From: an uncultured Bacteroidales bacterium
GTDB taxonomy: Bacteria; Bacteroidota; Bacteroidia; Bacteroidales; Paludibacteraceae
Length of the DNA: 64,000 nucleotides
Direction: 5' to 3'
Assembly (NCBI GenBank): GCA_902785605.1
Contig: CACZZL010000010.1
Span: 1 to 64,000, forward strand
Below, piece by piece: positions 47,390 through 56,334 of this stretch (position 1 is its first letter; each line of letters starts with the position of its first letter). The position numbers and the translations under genes were made by a program. A model generated the notes under the pieces. That model saw nothing but the letters and a program-made list of their open reading frames with translations, had not been told where the DNA came from and did not search any database.

Positions 47390-49900
47390 TTAGGATCGGA
47401 ACTTTTTCCACAATGCCCAGATGACACATCCGGCACTGATGATTAGCGTCAAGATGGCGAGTGTGATGCATAACCATTCCCATTTCAGTTGACTCGGGGA
47501 GAAATACATCCGCACAGTATGTTCACCGGCAGGAATGACCGCGGCACGGAGCAAATAGTTAACACGTCCGATGGCTACTTCTTGATCATCTACATAGAGA
47601 TGCCATCCGTCCGGATAATAGATCTCGGAGAATACCGCGACGCGGTCTTGCGCTACGTTTGCTGTATAGGTCAGTTCGTTCGGCTTGTACTCCGTCATGA
47701 CGATCTCATCTGTTGCCGAGGGCGCACCGGTGCAGGTCAGTACATCGCGGAATTTCTCGTCCGCTACAGCCGTCTTGTGCAGATCAATGGTGTTGAGCGC
47801 TGCACTCTCATCATCCGGAGTCGGAACGAATTGTACTTCATTGACAAACCATGCATTGCCCATCGCGTACGGGTTTGGGATGGGTGCCGATGATCCGTCA
47901 CGCAGACCGATGATCGCATAACGCATGTTCAGCATGTTCAGTACCGGGAACTCAGCACCATTCTTCGGATCCGGTTCGTAGAATCCGTTGGTGCGGAAGA
48001 CGGTTTGGTAGAAGGCGTTGATCTCTTGCGATATATGTGCATCAATGAGATCTTGGTAGCGGCGCAACTTGACAGCCGAGTAGCCACCGATGGATTTGAG
48101 ACGGTAGCTGGTACGTGCGTCGTTGAAGGTGCTGGTCGTTAGGTTCAGAACGCGGTAGTCAAGCGTCTTGTCTTGTAGAATCTCTTCTTCCCACGGCTGT
48201 ATCTTGAAATATGCTTCGCTGTCTTTGGCTTTCTTGAAATTGTCGTTGTTGAAGAATCGCTTGTCAACCGGAACCATATCCAGCAATATGATCGCTGCCA
48301 AGCCGGCAATGAAAATCGCCATGTGTTTCTTCTGGAAGCCGGATTTGTTACGTTGCCATGCGTACCAGAACGTCAGACCGAAGCCCAGCAGTACGAACAG
48401 CAGGCTGCGCCAAGCGTCGGCTCTTAACATCGCAGTACGTTGATCAAGGATAGCATCGTACAACCATTGTGGCATCTGATCTTTCCATGTGTCGTAACTG
48501 CTGGTCATGTCAAACGCGTCGGCAAAGAGGGCTGCAAACAAGCAGATACCGGCAGTGATGCCTCCTGCAATAAGCAGACAGATACGCAGTTTGTTCCATT
48601 GGACTTTGCCTTCTACAATTTGTTGTAAGCCTAAGAAGCCTAACAGCGGCATGGCGATTTCCGCTACCACTAAAATTGACTCAACGGCTCGGAACTTATT
48701 GTACATCGGGAAATAGTTGAAGAAGAACTCGGTGAGCCACATCATATTTCGTCCCCAAGCGAGGAAGATAGACATGAGGGTTGCGAAGAGCAACGCCCAT
48801 TTATAGGGTCCCGGTACAATGAGCAGACCTAAAATGAACAGGAAGCAGATGATCGCTCCTACATAAACGGCACCGCTGGTGAACATCTTATCGCCGCGAT
48901 AGGTCGGAGCGCTTTGGCAGAACTGTTTAGCCCATTTCTTGTCCGCACCGTTCTTGCGTAATGCTTTGTATAAGTCCGAATCCGTTCCTACGTTGTAACC
49001 GCTGGCACCGCCTTCCCATCCGGGAATCAGCAGTGTCATGGTCTCTGCTTTGCCGTAACTCCAATCGGTGGCGTATTTCAGATCCAAACCTTCAGCGGGT
49101 TTGTCCTGTGCTTTTTGTGTCAATTCGCTGTGACCACCACGCATCGTTTCTTTAAGATAATCCTGATTCATCTTCATGCTGGTGTACCGGGCACCGTAAC
49201 TCAAGCCGACACACGCGATAAGGATGGCCAGTGCGATACCTAAACCTTTCCAATCTTGGTGGAAACAAGCATAGATGATCTCCGCCAGCACCATCACTCC
49301 TATGAGCAGGCCGACGTAATAGGTCATCTGCGGGTGTAACAACATGCCATAGGGCATGAAGATCAGGATCATCGGGATACCCAGCGCATAGCGCTTGCGG
49401 AATATGGCATACACGCCACCGATGATAGGCGCTAAGGCTCCGATTGCGAAAGCTTTGGACATATGTCCGGCAGGGATGATAAGGAAGAAATAACTGCTCA
49501 TTCCTATCGCCAGCGCTCCGACAATACTGAGCCAAGGGTTGACACCGAAGCAAAGGAGCATCAGAAAGAATCCAATGAAATACAGGCTCAATGCAGCAGG
49601 GGGTTCGCCTAAGGTGTTTTGGAAGAGGCGTCTCCACCAACTTGTAATATGTCCTGACTCTACGCGTCCCGCCATCTGGAACGTAGGCATACCACCGAAT
49701 TGAGAGTTGGTCCACCATGTGCATTCGTCATGCTGTGCATTGTATTCGATTGCCTCTTGAGCAGCCCCTCTCCAGTTATTGACATCGCCTTGCACCAGCA
49801 CTTTCCCGTCCAGCATCGGGGAACAGTACGCGACAGCAAAGCCGACAAACACTACTAACGCCACCAAATATGGGGCAATTTTTTTCCAATCTATCTTCAT
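47390..49900 (-). CDS. YfhO-like polytopic membrane protein
   Basis: An 836-residue integral membrane protein. It begins with a membrane helix (YLVALVVFVGFAVAYCSPML) and a DVNNWRGAAQEAIEYNAQ loop, followed by about 12 helices and a large C-terminal extracytoplasmic domain (residues about 560-800) before a last helix. This arrangement, including YPDGWHLYVDDQEVAIGRVN, is that of YfhO-family proteins, which in Firmicutes help glycosylate lipoteichoic acid; the role in Bacteroidetes is unproven but a C-type glycosyltransferase function is plausible. Last gene of the long minus operon. Confidence 0.8.
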   Translation of the reverse strand: MKIDWKKIAPYLVALVVFVGFAVAYCSPMLDGKVLVQGDVNNWRGAAQEAIEYNAQHDECTWWTNSQFGGMPTFQMAGRVESGHITSWWRRLFQNTLGEPPAALSLYFIGFFLMLLCFGVNPWLSIVGALAIGMSSYFFLIIPAGHMSKAFAIGALAPIIGGVYAIFRKRYALGIPMILIFMPYGMLLHPQMTYYVGLLIGVMVLAEIIYACFHQDWKGLGIALAILIACVGLSYGARYTSMKMNQDYLKETMRGGHSELTQKAQDKPAEGLDLKYATDWSYGKAETMTLLIPGWEGGASGYNVGTDSDLYKALRKNGADKKWAKQFCQSAPTYRGDKMFTSGAVYVGAIICFLFILGLLIVPGPYKWALLFATLMSIFLAWGRNMMWLTEFFFNYFPMYNKFRAVESILVVAEIAMPLLGFLGLQQIVEGKVQWNKLRICLLIAGGITAGICLFAALFADAFDMTSSYDTWKDQMPQWLYDAILDQRTAMLRADAWRSLLFVLLGFGLTFWYAWQRNKSGFQKKHMAIFIAGLAAIILLDMVPVDKRFFNNDNFKKAKDSEAYFKIQPWEEEILQDKTLDYRVLNLTTSTFNDARTSYRLKSIGGYSAVKLRRYQDLIDAHISQEINAFYQTVFRTNGFYEPDPKNGAEFPVLNMLNMRYAIIGLRDGSSAPIPNPYAMGNAWFVNEVQFVPTPDDESAALNTIDLHKTAVADEKFRDVLTCTGAPSATDEIVMTEYKPNELTYTANVAQDRVAVFSEIYYPDGWHLYVDDQEVAIGRVNYLLRAAVIPAGEHTVRMYFSPSQLKWEWLCITLAILTLIISAGCVIWALWKKFRS

Positions 49901-49901
49901 G

Positions 49902-50228
49902 TTATTTGATCATTTTACGTATTTCACATAACTCATCTTTGACGCGCAGCAGGATGTCCAGCGCTGCCTGACGCTCGTCGGAGTGCTTATCGTTCGCGCG
50001 TAACTCGCGGCGGATGGCCTCAATGCGGGTGATATGCAGTTCATCGCGGATGTACTTGATCCGCTTAATCAGCTCCTGCTCCTCACGCGTGTAGTAGCGG
50101 TTGCCATGACCATCTTTGCGCGGATTGAGTTGCTCAAACTGCTTTTCCCAATAGCGAAGGGTAGAAGCCGGGATGCCGGTCTCTAATTCCGTTTCGCGAA
50201 GCGAGAAATATATTTTTTCAGTTGTCAT
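49902..50228 (-). CDS. MerR-family regulator
   Basis: A 108-residue protein with an N-terminal MerR winged helix: YFSLRETELETGIPASTLRY, WEKQFEQLNPRKDGHGNRYY and TREEQELIKRIKYI, then a coiled-coil helix. There is no effector domain with metal-binding cysteines. Such short MerR proteins are common next to lytic transglycosylase genes in Bacteroidetes. It is spaced 1 bp on each side from its neighbours (50229 and 49900). Confidence 0.85.
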   Translation of the reverse strand: MTTEKIYFSLRETELETGIPASTLRYWEKQFEQLNPRKDGHGNRYYTREEQELIKRIKYIRDELHITRIEAIRRELRANDKHSDERQAALDILLRVKDELCEIRKMIK

Positions 50229-51578
50229 TTACTTGCAAATCTTCAGTTTCTTTCCTTCGCGGATATTGTCGTTCGGGAGATTGTTCCATTGTTTGATTTG
50301 TTTGACCGTGCAGTGGAACTTCTTGGCTATTCCACCGAGCGTGTCACCTCGTTTGATGGTGTAATAAGTTACACCGTTGATACGGTAAGCGCCGGTGATA
50401 GAGGTCATTTTAGCTTGGTCGATCTCAGCGCGACGGTTGTTGATGAGGCTGTCGGCTTTGTATGCCATCACATGCTGCTCCATGTCGATGTAGTCTCCCA
50501 CTTTGTCTGCCGGCAGGCACAGGGTGTACATGCTTCCGCCCGGCAAGATGTCGCGTGAGTACTGCGGGTTAAGCCGACGCAGTTCGTCCATACTGATGTC
50601 CAGCGTCGCACTGACCTGCTCCAAGTGGATGCGTTGAGCGGTGCGGATGGTGTCGGTGAGCATGATCTTCTCGATCGGTGCTTTGCAGATACCGTGCTCG
50701 TCACCGTAGTTCATGGCGTAATTGGCGGCAATGAAGATCGGCACGTAGTTACGTGTCTCACGCGGCAGGTAGGGATAGATGTCCCAGAAGTCGCGTTTAC
50801 CTCCTGCTCGTCGGATGGCTTTGTTGACGTTTCCACTTCCGCAGTTGTAAGCGGCAATGACAAGGTTCCAATCCTGATAGATGGTGTACATACTGCTTAA
50901 GAAACGGCATGCAGCATCCGTGGCACGCAGCGGATCCATTCGCTCGTCCACGAGTGAGTTCACCTCCAGACCGTATAGTTTAGCGGTTGCCGGCATGAAC
51001 TGCCACAGACCTGCTGCTCCGACATGCGAACGCGCTGTCGGGTTGAGTGCCGACTCAATGACCGGCAGGTATTTGAGTTCGTCCGGCAGGTTGTAGCGGC
51101 AAAGGGACTCTTCGAACATCGGGAAATAATACTCACCCATGCGCATCATTCGCGCCACCTGTTTGGGGCTGCGTTTGACGTACCTTACTATGAACGCGCG
51201 TACGCGCTCGTTATAAGGCAGTTCGATGACGCACGGCAGTGCCTGCAGACGCGCTTTGTAAACCGAGTCGGGCAGGGTAGTGGTGTCGTACACTGCCTCG
51301 CAGAACGTGGTGTCGAGCCAACGCAGGCTCCAATCCAACGAGCGCATTTCGATGTCTGACAGGTTGTTCTCGTCCCATAACTCATAGAAGGGCACAACGG
51401 GAGCAATTACCTCTTCCACCATCTCCAAGCTGTCTGTTGCCAGCATGCTGTCTATAGCCAATGTGTCTATCGACATTGTGTCAATGGACAGACTATCCGG
51501 TTGGGCGATGCTGTCGAGCGTTTGGGCTTGCGCGCAGAGCGCAACAAAACAAAATACTATGCTTAAAATCTTCTTCAA
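50229..51578 (-). CDS. MltD-like lytic transglycosylase with LysM domain
   Basis: A 449-residue exported protein. Signal peptide MKKILSIVFCFVALCAQA; a low-complexity serine/aspartate segment (SIDTMSIDTLAIDSM) near residues 30-45; an SLT domain with the catalytic glutamate in LPVIESALNPTARSHVGAAG, followed by LWQFMPATAKLYGL and AYNCGSGNVNKAIRRAGG; and a C-terminal LysM domain (YYTIKRGDTLGGIAKKFHC). It cleaves peptidoglycan strands to anhydromuropeptides. It overlaps the DUF5683 gene by 4 bp. Confidence 0.92.
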   Translation of the reverse strand: MKKILSIVFCFVALCAQAQTLDSIAQPDSLSIDTMSIDTLAIDSMLATDSLEMVEEVIAPVVPFYELWDENNLSDIEMRSLDWSLRWLDTTFCEAVYDTTTLPDSVYKARLQALPCVIELPYNERVRAFIVRYVKRSPKQVARMMRMGEYYFPMFEESLCRYNLPDELKYLPVIESALNPTARSHVGAAGLWQFMPATAKLYGLEVNSLVDERMDPLRATDAACRFLSSMYTIYQDWNLVIAAYNCGSGNVNKAIRRAGGKRDFWDIYPYLPRETRNYVPIFIAANYAMNYGDEHGICKAPIEKIMLTDTIRTAQRIHLEQVSATLDISMDELRRLNPQYSRDILPGGSMYTLCLPADKVGDYIDMEQHVMAYKADSLINNRRAEIDQAKMTSITGAYRINGVTYYTIKRGDTLGGIAKKFHCTVKQIKQWNNLPNDNIREGKKLKICK

Positions 51579-52213
51579 AACTGTATTGCAAATTTCAGTT
51601 CAGCACTGTGTCTGTGCTGCAAATCGTAATAAATCTGTGGTTCCACATTAAGGGACAAATCCGGACTGATGTCGTAGTCAAACAGCTGCGCATCCACGTA
51701 CGCGTCAATGAGTGTGAGCGCATACACAACTACGGTCGCCAGAATCGAGTAGTCGCGGTAGCGCCGCCAAACGCTCTGCTGGTTCTTGAGCGTGTTCATC
51801 CATGTGCTTGCACCGCCTACACTCGATAGGCTGTAGCCGTCCGGAATGACCGCAATATAACTCTTGCTTGGGTCTTCGGTTACGGTTCCCGCCTCAATGT
51901 CAGCATACAGGTCAATGTATGCGTTCTTGTAATTGGTGCAGCGGTTGTTGGTCCATCCGACAGCGTACCCGCAGCCCATGAACGCACCATACACAATCGG
52001 CAGTTTCCAGTACGAGCGGTTGTACATCTGTCCCGCGCCCGGGAAGATGGCTCCCAACCACACGGCTTTGACGGCATCCGGTTGGCGGGTGAGGTCCACA
52101 TAATACTTATACTCCTCCCCGGATGTGGTATCCGGGGTGTGATAGATGGTGTCCTGATGCGCAAAACTCAGCAGCGGGAGCACCATGAGTACTATGGTCA
52201 GCCAACGTTTCAA
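51575..52213 (-). CDS. DUF5683 membrane protein
   Basis: A 212-residue protein with signal peptide (MKRWLTIVLMVLPLLSFA) and the DUF5683 block AVWLGAIFPGAGQMYNRSYW KLPIVYGAFMGCGY, two to three membrane helices, ending in a strand-rich C terminus. The family is found in Bacteroidetes, often between parB and a MltD-type gene exactly as here. Function unknown. Confidence 0.8.
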   Translation of the reverse strand: MKRWLTIVLMVLPLLSFAHQDTIYHTPDTTSGEEYKYYVDLTRQPDAVKAVWLGAIFPGAGQMYNRSYWKLPIVYGAFMGCGYAVGWTNNRCTNYKNAYIDLYADIEAGTVTEDPSKSYIAVIPDGYSLSSVGGASTWMNTLKNQQSVWRRYRDYSILATVVVYALTLIDAYVDAQLFDYDISPDLSLNVEPQIYYDLQHRHSAELKFAIQF

Positions 52214-53040
52214 CTCAATCGGTTGATGATCTGTTGCAGTTCCTCTTCGTTGGCAAAGGCAATGACAACTTTGCCTTCTTGCACTTTCACTTTGAGTCCT
52301 GTTTGGGCACTCAGTTCTTTCTGCAGACCGAGATACGGGTTCATACCCTTCACTTTCGTCTCGCGACTTTCCTCTTTGTCTTCCTGTGCCAAAGCTTCCA
52401 CTTTGCGAACGGAGAGTCCTTCTTTGAGGATCCGCTGGTACAATGCCAATTGGCGTTCTGCCGAAGGAGTGGCCAAGATAGCACGGGCGTGTCCCATGTC
52501 GATCTTCTTCTCCTTGATGCCCACTTGTATCTCTGCCGGCAGCTTGAGCAGACGCAGGTAGTTTGCTACCGTGGCACGTTTCTTTCCTACCCGTTCGGAC
52601 ATGCGCTCCTGCGTCAGATGGTAGTCGTCCATCAGGCGCTGGTAAGCCAACGCGATCTCGATCGCATCCAAGTCCTCACGCTGGATGTTCTCGATCAGCG
52701 CCCATTCCATTACCTGCTCATCTTTGGCGGTGCGGATATAGGCAGGGATGCGCTCCAAGCCGGCTAACTTACTGGCGCGGAAACGGCGTTCTCCGGCGAT
52801 GATCATGTACGTGCCATCCCCGTTGTCACGCAGTGTGATCGGAGAGATGACGCCGTGCTCGCGGATGGAGTCGGATAACTCTTGCAGCGCCTCTTCGTCA
52901 AACGTACGACGCGGCTGGTTGGGGTTCGCTACAATCGCGCTCAACTCGATCTCCGAGATGGAACTGCCGCCGTTGGTATCTACATGCGAGGTGTCGATGA
53001 GTGCATCTAAGCCTCGTCCAAGTCCTGTTACTTTTTTCAT
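52210..53040 (-). CDS. parB: Chromosome partitioning protein ParB
   Basis: A 276-residue ParB, the CTP-dependent DNA clamp that marks the origin region. N-terminal VTGLGRGLDALI; the CTP-binding motifs NPNQPRRTFDEEALQELSDS and MIIAGERRFRASKLAGLERI; the helix-turn-helix LTQERMSERVGKKRATVANY; and a C-terminal dimer domain. It overlaps parA and the DUF5683 gene by 4 bp each. I found no parS-like 16-bp palindrome by eye in the window. Confidence 0.94.
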   Translation of the reverse strand: MKKVTGLGRGLDALIDTSHVDTNGGSSISEIELSAIVANPNQPRRTFDEEALQELSDSIREHGVISPITLRDNGDGTYMIIAGERRFRASKLAGLERIPAYIRTAKDEQVMEWALIENIQREDLDAIEIALAYQRLMDDYHLTQERMSERVGKKRATVANYLRLLKLPAEIQVGIKEKKIDMGHARAILATPSAERQLALYQRILKEGLSVRKVEALAQEDKEESRETKVKGMNPYLGLQKELSAQTGLKVKVQEGKVVIAFANEEELQQIINRLS

Positions 53041-53801
53041 TTGTTGCGTTTAATTAGTTCTTTAGCTAAATCCGTGTAGTTCTTCGCGCCCTTGGAACTG
53101 GGGTCGTACTCGAGCACAGAGACGCCGTGCGAAGGTGCTTCGCTCAAGCGCACGTTACGTGAGATGACGGTGTTGAATACCAGATCGCCGAAGTGACGTT
53201 TGACCTCTTCATACACCTGATTGCTCAAGCGCAGACGGTTGTCAAACATAGTCAGCAGGAATCCTTCTATCTTCAGACCCGGGTTGAGTTTGGATTTGAT
53301 AATCTTAATCGTGTTGAGCAGTTTGGCGATTCCTTCGAGTGCGAAGAACTCACATTGTACCGGAATGATGACGCTGTCGCTGGCCGTGAGGGCATTGACG
53401 GTGATCAAGCCCAGAGACGGACTGCAGTCAATGAGGATATAGTCGTACTCATCGCGCAGTTGTGCCAGCACGTTCTTGAGTAACTGCTCACGATGCTCCA
53501 TGTTCAGCATTTCAATCTCCGCACCGACGAGGTCGATGTGGCTCGGGATAAGGCTCAGGTTCTTGGTGTTGGTCGCTACCACTGCCGTGTGCGGATCTAC
53601 GCCGTTCACCAGACACTCATATACGGTGTTGTCCAGTTCGCGTATCTCCACTCCCAGACCCGACGAGGTGTTCGCCTGCGGGTCGGCATCGATGAGCAAC
53701 ACACGTTTGCCCTCTTTGGCGAGTGCAGCAGCCAAGTTGATAGAGGTGGTCGTCTTGCCGACGCCTCCTTTTTGATTCGCTAATGAAATTATTTTACTCA
53801 T
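53037..53801 (-). CDS. parA: Chromosome partitioning ATPase ParA
   Basis: A 254-residue ParA/Soj ATPase. The deviant Walker A LANQKGGVGKTTTSINLAAA (from residue 6), ADPQANTSSGLG, and DYILIDCSPSLGLITVNAL are classical. The start at 53801 is set by homology (MSKIISLANQKGG); the open frame extends to 53885 inside the GT9 gene. It overlaps GT9 by 4 bp and parB by 4 bp. Confidence 0.95.
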   Translation of the reverse strand: MSKIISLANQKGGVGKTTTSINLAAALAKEGKRVLLIDADPQANTSSGLGVEIRELDNTVYECLVNGVDPHTAVVATNTKNLSLIPSHIDLVGAEIEMLNMEHREQLLKNVLAQLRDEYDYILIDCSPSLGLITVNALTASDSVIIPVQCEFFALEGIAKLLNTIKIIKSKLNPGLKIEGFLLTMFDNRLRLSNQVYEEVKRHFGDLVFNTVISRNVRLSEAPSHGVSVLEYDPSSKGAKNYTDLAKELIKRNK

Positions 53802-54787
53802 ATCTGTTGTACTATTGTTTCTGCATTGATCTGCTGGCAAGCGAAGTTCGCGTACCGGCAGTGGTTGGTTCCGTGACAGGTGCACGGTCGGCAGCGCAGG
53901 TCATGCCGTTGGATGATATCCTCCGGGTTCTGTTTCCATCCTGCGAAGCCGATCATCGGGTGGGTGGCGCACCACACGCTGATGGCGCGTAGCCCGACGA
54001 GGCTGGACAGATGCTGGTTGGCACTGTCCATACAGATCATGACGTCCAGTTGCCGCATCAGTTCCAGTTCTTCTTTGAGCGTCAATTGACCGGCTACGCT
54101 CTCGGTGCGAGGAAAGACGCTGGCCCACTGGCGGAGCATCTCGCACTCCACAGCTCCGGCTCCGAAAAGGAACACATGGGTCTGTTCGTCCCGGCTCAAG
54201 CGGTCAATGATCTCTTTGGTGGTGCGGTAGGGGAGCATGTTCGACTTCGATTTGGCGAACGGTGCCAACCCTATCCAGCGACCTGTTTTGGTGCCGTATT
54301 TCTCCTTCACGGCTTTGGCAGCGGTGTAGTTCTTCGGCAGAGACTCAAACGAATCATCGGGTTCCAGCCCGGCTCGGCGAAAGGTCTCTTTGTACCGTTC
54401 GAACTCGGTCGGTAGTTGTTGGAGTCCGATTCCCCAGAAGGTGATCAGGTGCTTGCGTATGCGTCCGTAGTGTACCCGTTTGACGCGTCTGCCGCTGAGT
54501 TTCATCAGCGTACCGAACACACGCGTACGTAATACACTCTGTAGGTCAATGACCACATCCACGTCGTGCCGCCAACGACGCCATAACTCCAACACGCCTC
54601 TCCAATCCAAGTGGTTGTCCACTTCGTAGAACTCGACGTTGGGCATGGAGGCGAACATGGCCCCGAGATCTTTCTTGCTCGCTATGATGAACCGATCATT
54701 CGGATAGCGGCGACTAACCGAGGCAATAACGGGAACCGTCATCGCTACGTTACCTATCGTCGCCAACCGAATAATCAAGTACGTCAT
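53798..54787 (-). CDS. Heptosyltransferase-type glycosyltransferase (GT9)
   Basis: A 329-residue GT9 protein: YLIIRLATIGNVAMTVPVIA at the start, DVVIDLQSVLRTRVFGTLMK, GLAPFAKSKSNMLP and the donor-binding DVMICMDSANQHLSSLVGLR. GT9 enzymes add heptose to the lipopolysaccharide core. A cysteine-rich tail (CRPCTCHGTNHCRYANFACQ) is typical of Bacteroidetes members. The nucleotide heptose could come from the operon at 30-34 kb or from the ADP-heptose route elsewhere. Confidence 0.88.
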   Translation of the reverse strand: MTYLIIRLATIGNVAMTVPVIASVSRRYPNDRFIIASKKDLGAMFASMPNVEFYEVDNHLDWRGVLELWRRWRHDVDVVIDLQSVLRTRVFGTLMKLSGRRVKRVHYGRIRKHLITFWGIGLQQLPTEFERYKETFRRAGLEPDDSFESLPKNYTAAKAVKEKYGTKTGRWIGLAPFAKSKSNMLPYRTTKEIIDRLSRDEQTHVFLFGAGAVECEMLRQWASVFPRTESVAGQLTLKEELELMRQLDVMICMDSANQHLSSLVGLRAISVWCATHPMIGFAGWKQNPEDIIQRHDLRCRPCTCHGTNHCRYANFACQQINAETIVQQI

Positions 54788-54799
54788 GTGAATTGCAGT

Positions 54800-55642
54800 T
54801 TATTTCAAGTCCGTGATTTTGCTGAAATCCTGATCTCCGTAGTCGAGGTTCTCACCGCCCATACCCCAGATGAAGGTGTAGTTGTGAGTTGCAGCCGCCG
54901 AGTGAATAGACCACTCGGGTGACAGTACGGCCTGGTTGCCTTTCATCCAGATGTGACGGGTCTCTTCCACTTCGCCCATGAAATGGCAAACGGCCTGCTC
55001 TTCGGGTACTTCGAAGTAGAAATACGCCTCCATACGACGGCTGTGTACGTGTGCCGGCATGGTGTTCCATACGCTACCCGTGTTGAGTTCGGTCATACCC
55101 ATCTGCAATTGGCAGGTCGGGAGCACTTGGTTAACAAGCATCTTGTTGATGTCGCGCTCGTTGCTCATCTCGAGGCTACCCATGTGAGCGACTACCGCAT
55201 CGGCTTTGGTCACTTTCTTGTTCGGGTACGCGCAATGTGCGGTAGTCGAGTTGAAGTAGAACAGAGCAGGGTGCTTGCTGTCTACGCTCTCGAACTTCAC
55301 TTCGCGATCACCGCGACCGAGGTACAGTGCCTCTTTGTAGTCCAGTTCGAACACTTCGTCTCCGGCAATGACGCGTCCTTTGCCTCCGACATTGAAGATA
55401 CCCATCTCACGGCGGGTCAGGAAGAACGGAGCCTTGAGCGGGTCAATGGCCTCGAGCAGCAGTGTCTCGCCTACCGGCATGGCTCCGCCGACAATCATGC
55501 GGTCGTACATGGAATAGACCATGTTGACCTCGTTGGGTACAAACACGCGCTCAATAAGGAAATCCTTGCGCAGACGTGTCGTGTCATAACTCTTTGCGTC
55601 CGTCGGGTTCGACGCGTAACGCACTTCATAATTTGTTTTCAT
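54800..55642 (-). CDS. kduI: 5-dehydro-4-deoxy-D-glucuronate isomerase
   Basis: A 280-residue KduI, a cupin enzyme of pectin and uronate breakdown (isomerises 5-keto-4-deoxyuronate). Cupin metal ligands are seen in MPAHVHSRRMEAYFYFEVPE and in SPEWSIHSAAATHNYTFIWG; the N-terminal YEVRYASNPTDAKSYDT is typical. No uronate-degrading partner genes are adjacent, so its place in a partition and envelope operon is odd. Upstream it is separated from the beta-barrel gene by a 7-bp-period repeat. Confidence 0.93.
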   Translation of the reverse strand: MKTNYEVRYASNPTDAKSYDTTRLRKDFLIERVFVPNEVNMVYSMYDRMIVGGAMPVGETLLLEAIDPLKAPFFLTRREMGIFNVGGKGRVIAGDEVFELDYKEALYLGRGDREVKFESVDSKHPALFYFNSTTAHCAYPNKKVTKADAVVAHMGSLEMSNERDINKMLVNQVLPTCQLQMGMTELNTGSVWNTMPAHVHSRRMEAYFYFEVPEEQAVCHFMGEVEETRHIWMKGNQAVLSPEWSIHSAAATHNYTFIWGMGGENLDYGDQDFSKITDLK

Positions 55643-55651
55643 ATATGTGTG

Positions 55652-55686
55652 ATTCTTAATTTTTAATTCTTAATTTTTAATTTCTT
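55652..55686. repeat. 7-bp-period repeat at the beta-barrel/kduI junction
   Basis: Heptamers ATTCTTA, ATTTTTA, ATTCTTA, ATTTTTA, ATTTCTT. The island encodes the last residues (KKLKIKN) and the stop codon of the beta-barrel protein. Same unit type as 10213-10247 and 59411-59441. Confidence 0.9.
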
Positions 55687-56334
55687 CTTCACCGGCATGA
55701 TCCATCCGAGGTTGACACTCAGGTCCATCGGGTTGGCCAAGGAGTGGCTGTCTGTGACGGAGGTGCCGTACACGCCACCCAAGGAGAAATCGTACCGTAC
55801 ACCGAGCCAGTACATACCGGCCTTGCGGGTCTGTAACTCGATACCTGTGCCGGCCACCAAACCCCAATTGAAGCGTTTGTCGATACTCTTACTCTCGTCA
55901 TAGACGCAGTATCCGATCTGCGGACCGAAATCCAAGAACCATCGGCATTGGTCACTACCCACGTTGAGGTGCATCAGGATCGGCAGGTCGATATAATGCA
56001 GGTTGTGCCCGGTCAGGCCTGCCGTAGTCGTCTGGGCCCAGCCGCGGTGCATGTAATTGAGTTCCATCTGGAACGCACAGTACTTATGTCCCATGTAGCG
56101 GAAGACGAACCCTCCGTTACCGCCTAACACACAGGCTTTGGTGATGGGTGACATGCCGGACTCGGCCGGTTTGAACAGCACCGTGCCGGCACTCACTCCT
56201 CCGTGCACACCGAGCCAGAACTCCGGTCGCTGCAAACGCGGTTGGGCGAAGGCAGTTATGCCTTGGAGCAGGAGAAGCGTCAGGACCAGCAGTCCTATCG
56301 CACGATGGCTATATGTGCACCGCTCTTTTCTCAC
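55663..56334 (-). CDS. PorT-type outer membrane beta-barrel protein
   Basis: A 223-residue protein with signal peptide (RAIGLLVLTLLLLQGITAFA) and the eight-stranded barrel pattern of the PorT family (EFWLGVHGGVSAGTVLF, FVFRYMGHKYCAFQMELNYM, LHYIDLPILMHLNVG, FLDFGPQIGYCVYDE). PorT proteins are linked to type IX secretion in Porphyromonas, but many relatives have other roles. The C-terminal residues KKKLKIKN are encoded by the repeat island and are unlikely to belong to the barrel. It overlaps the LysM gene by 4 bp. Confidence 0.82.
   Translation of the reverse strand: MRKERCTYSHRAIGLLVLTLLLLQGITAFAQPRLQRPEFWLGVHGGVSAGTVLFKPAESGMSPITKACVLGGNGGFVFRYMGHKYCAFQMELNYMHRGWAQTTTAGLTGHNLHYIDLPILMHLNVGSDQCRWFLDFGPQIGYCVYDESKSIDKRFNWGLVAGTGIELQTRKAGMYWLGVRYDFSLGGVYGTSVTDSHSLANPMDLSVNLGWIMPVKKKLKIKN

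Noticed and set aside
52210..53801. parS centromere sites near parAB
   Set aside because: No 16-bp palindrome resembling the bacterial parS consensus was seen by eye; a proper search was not possible.
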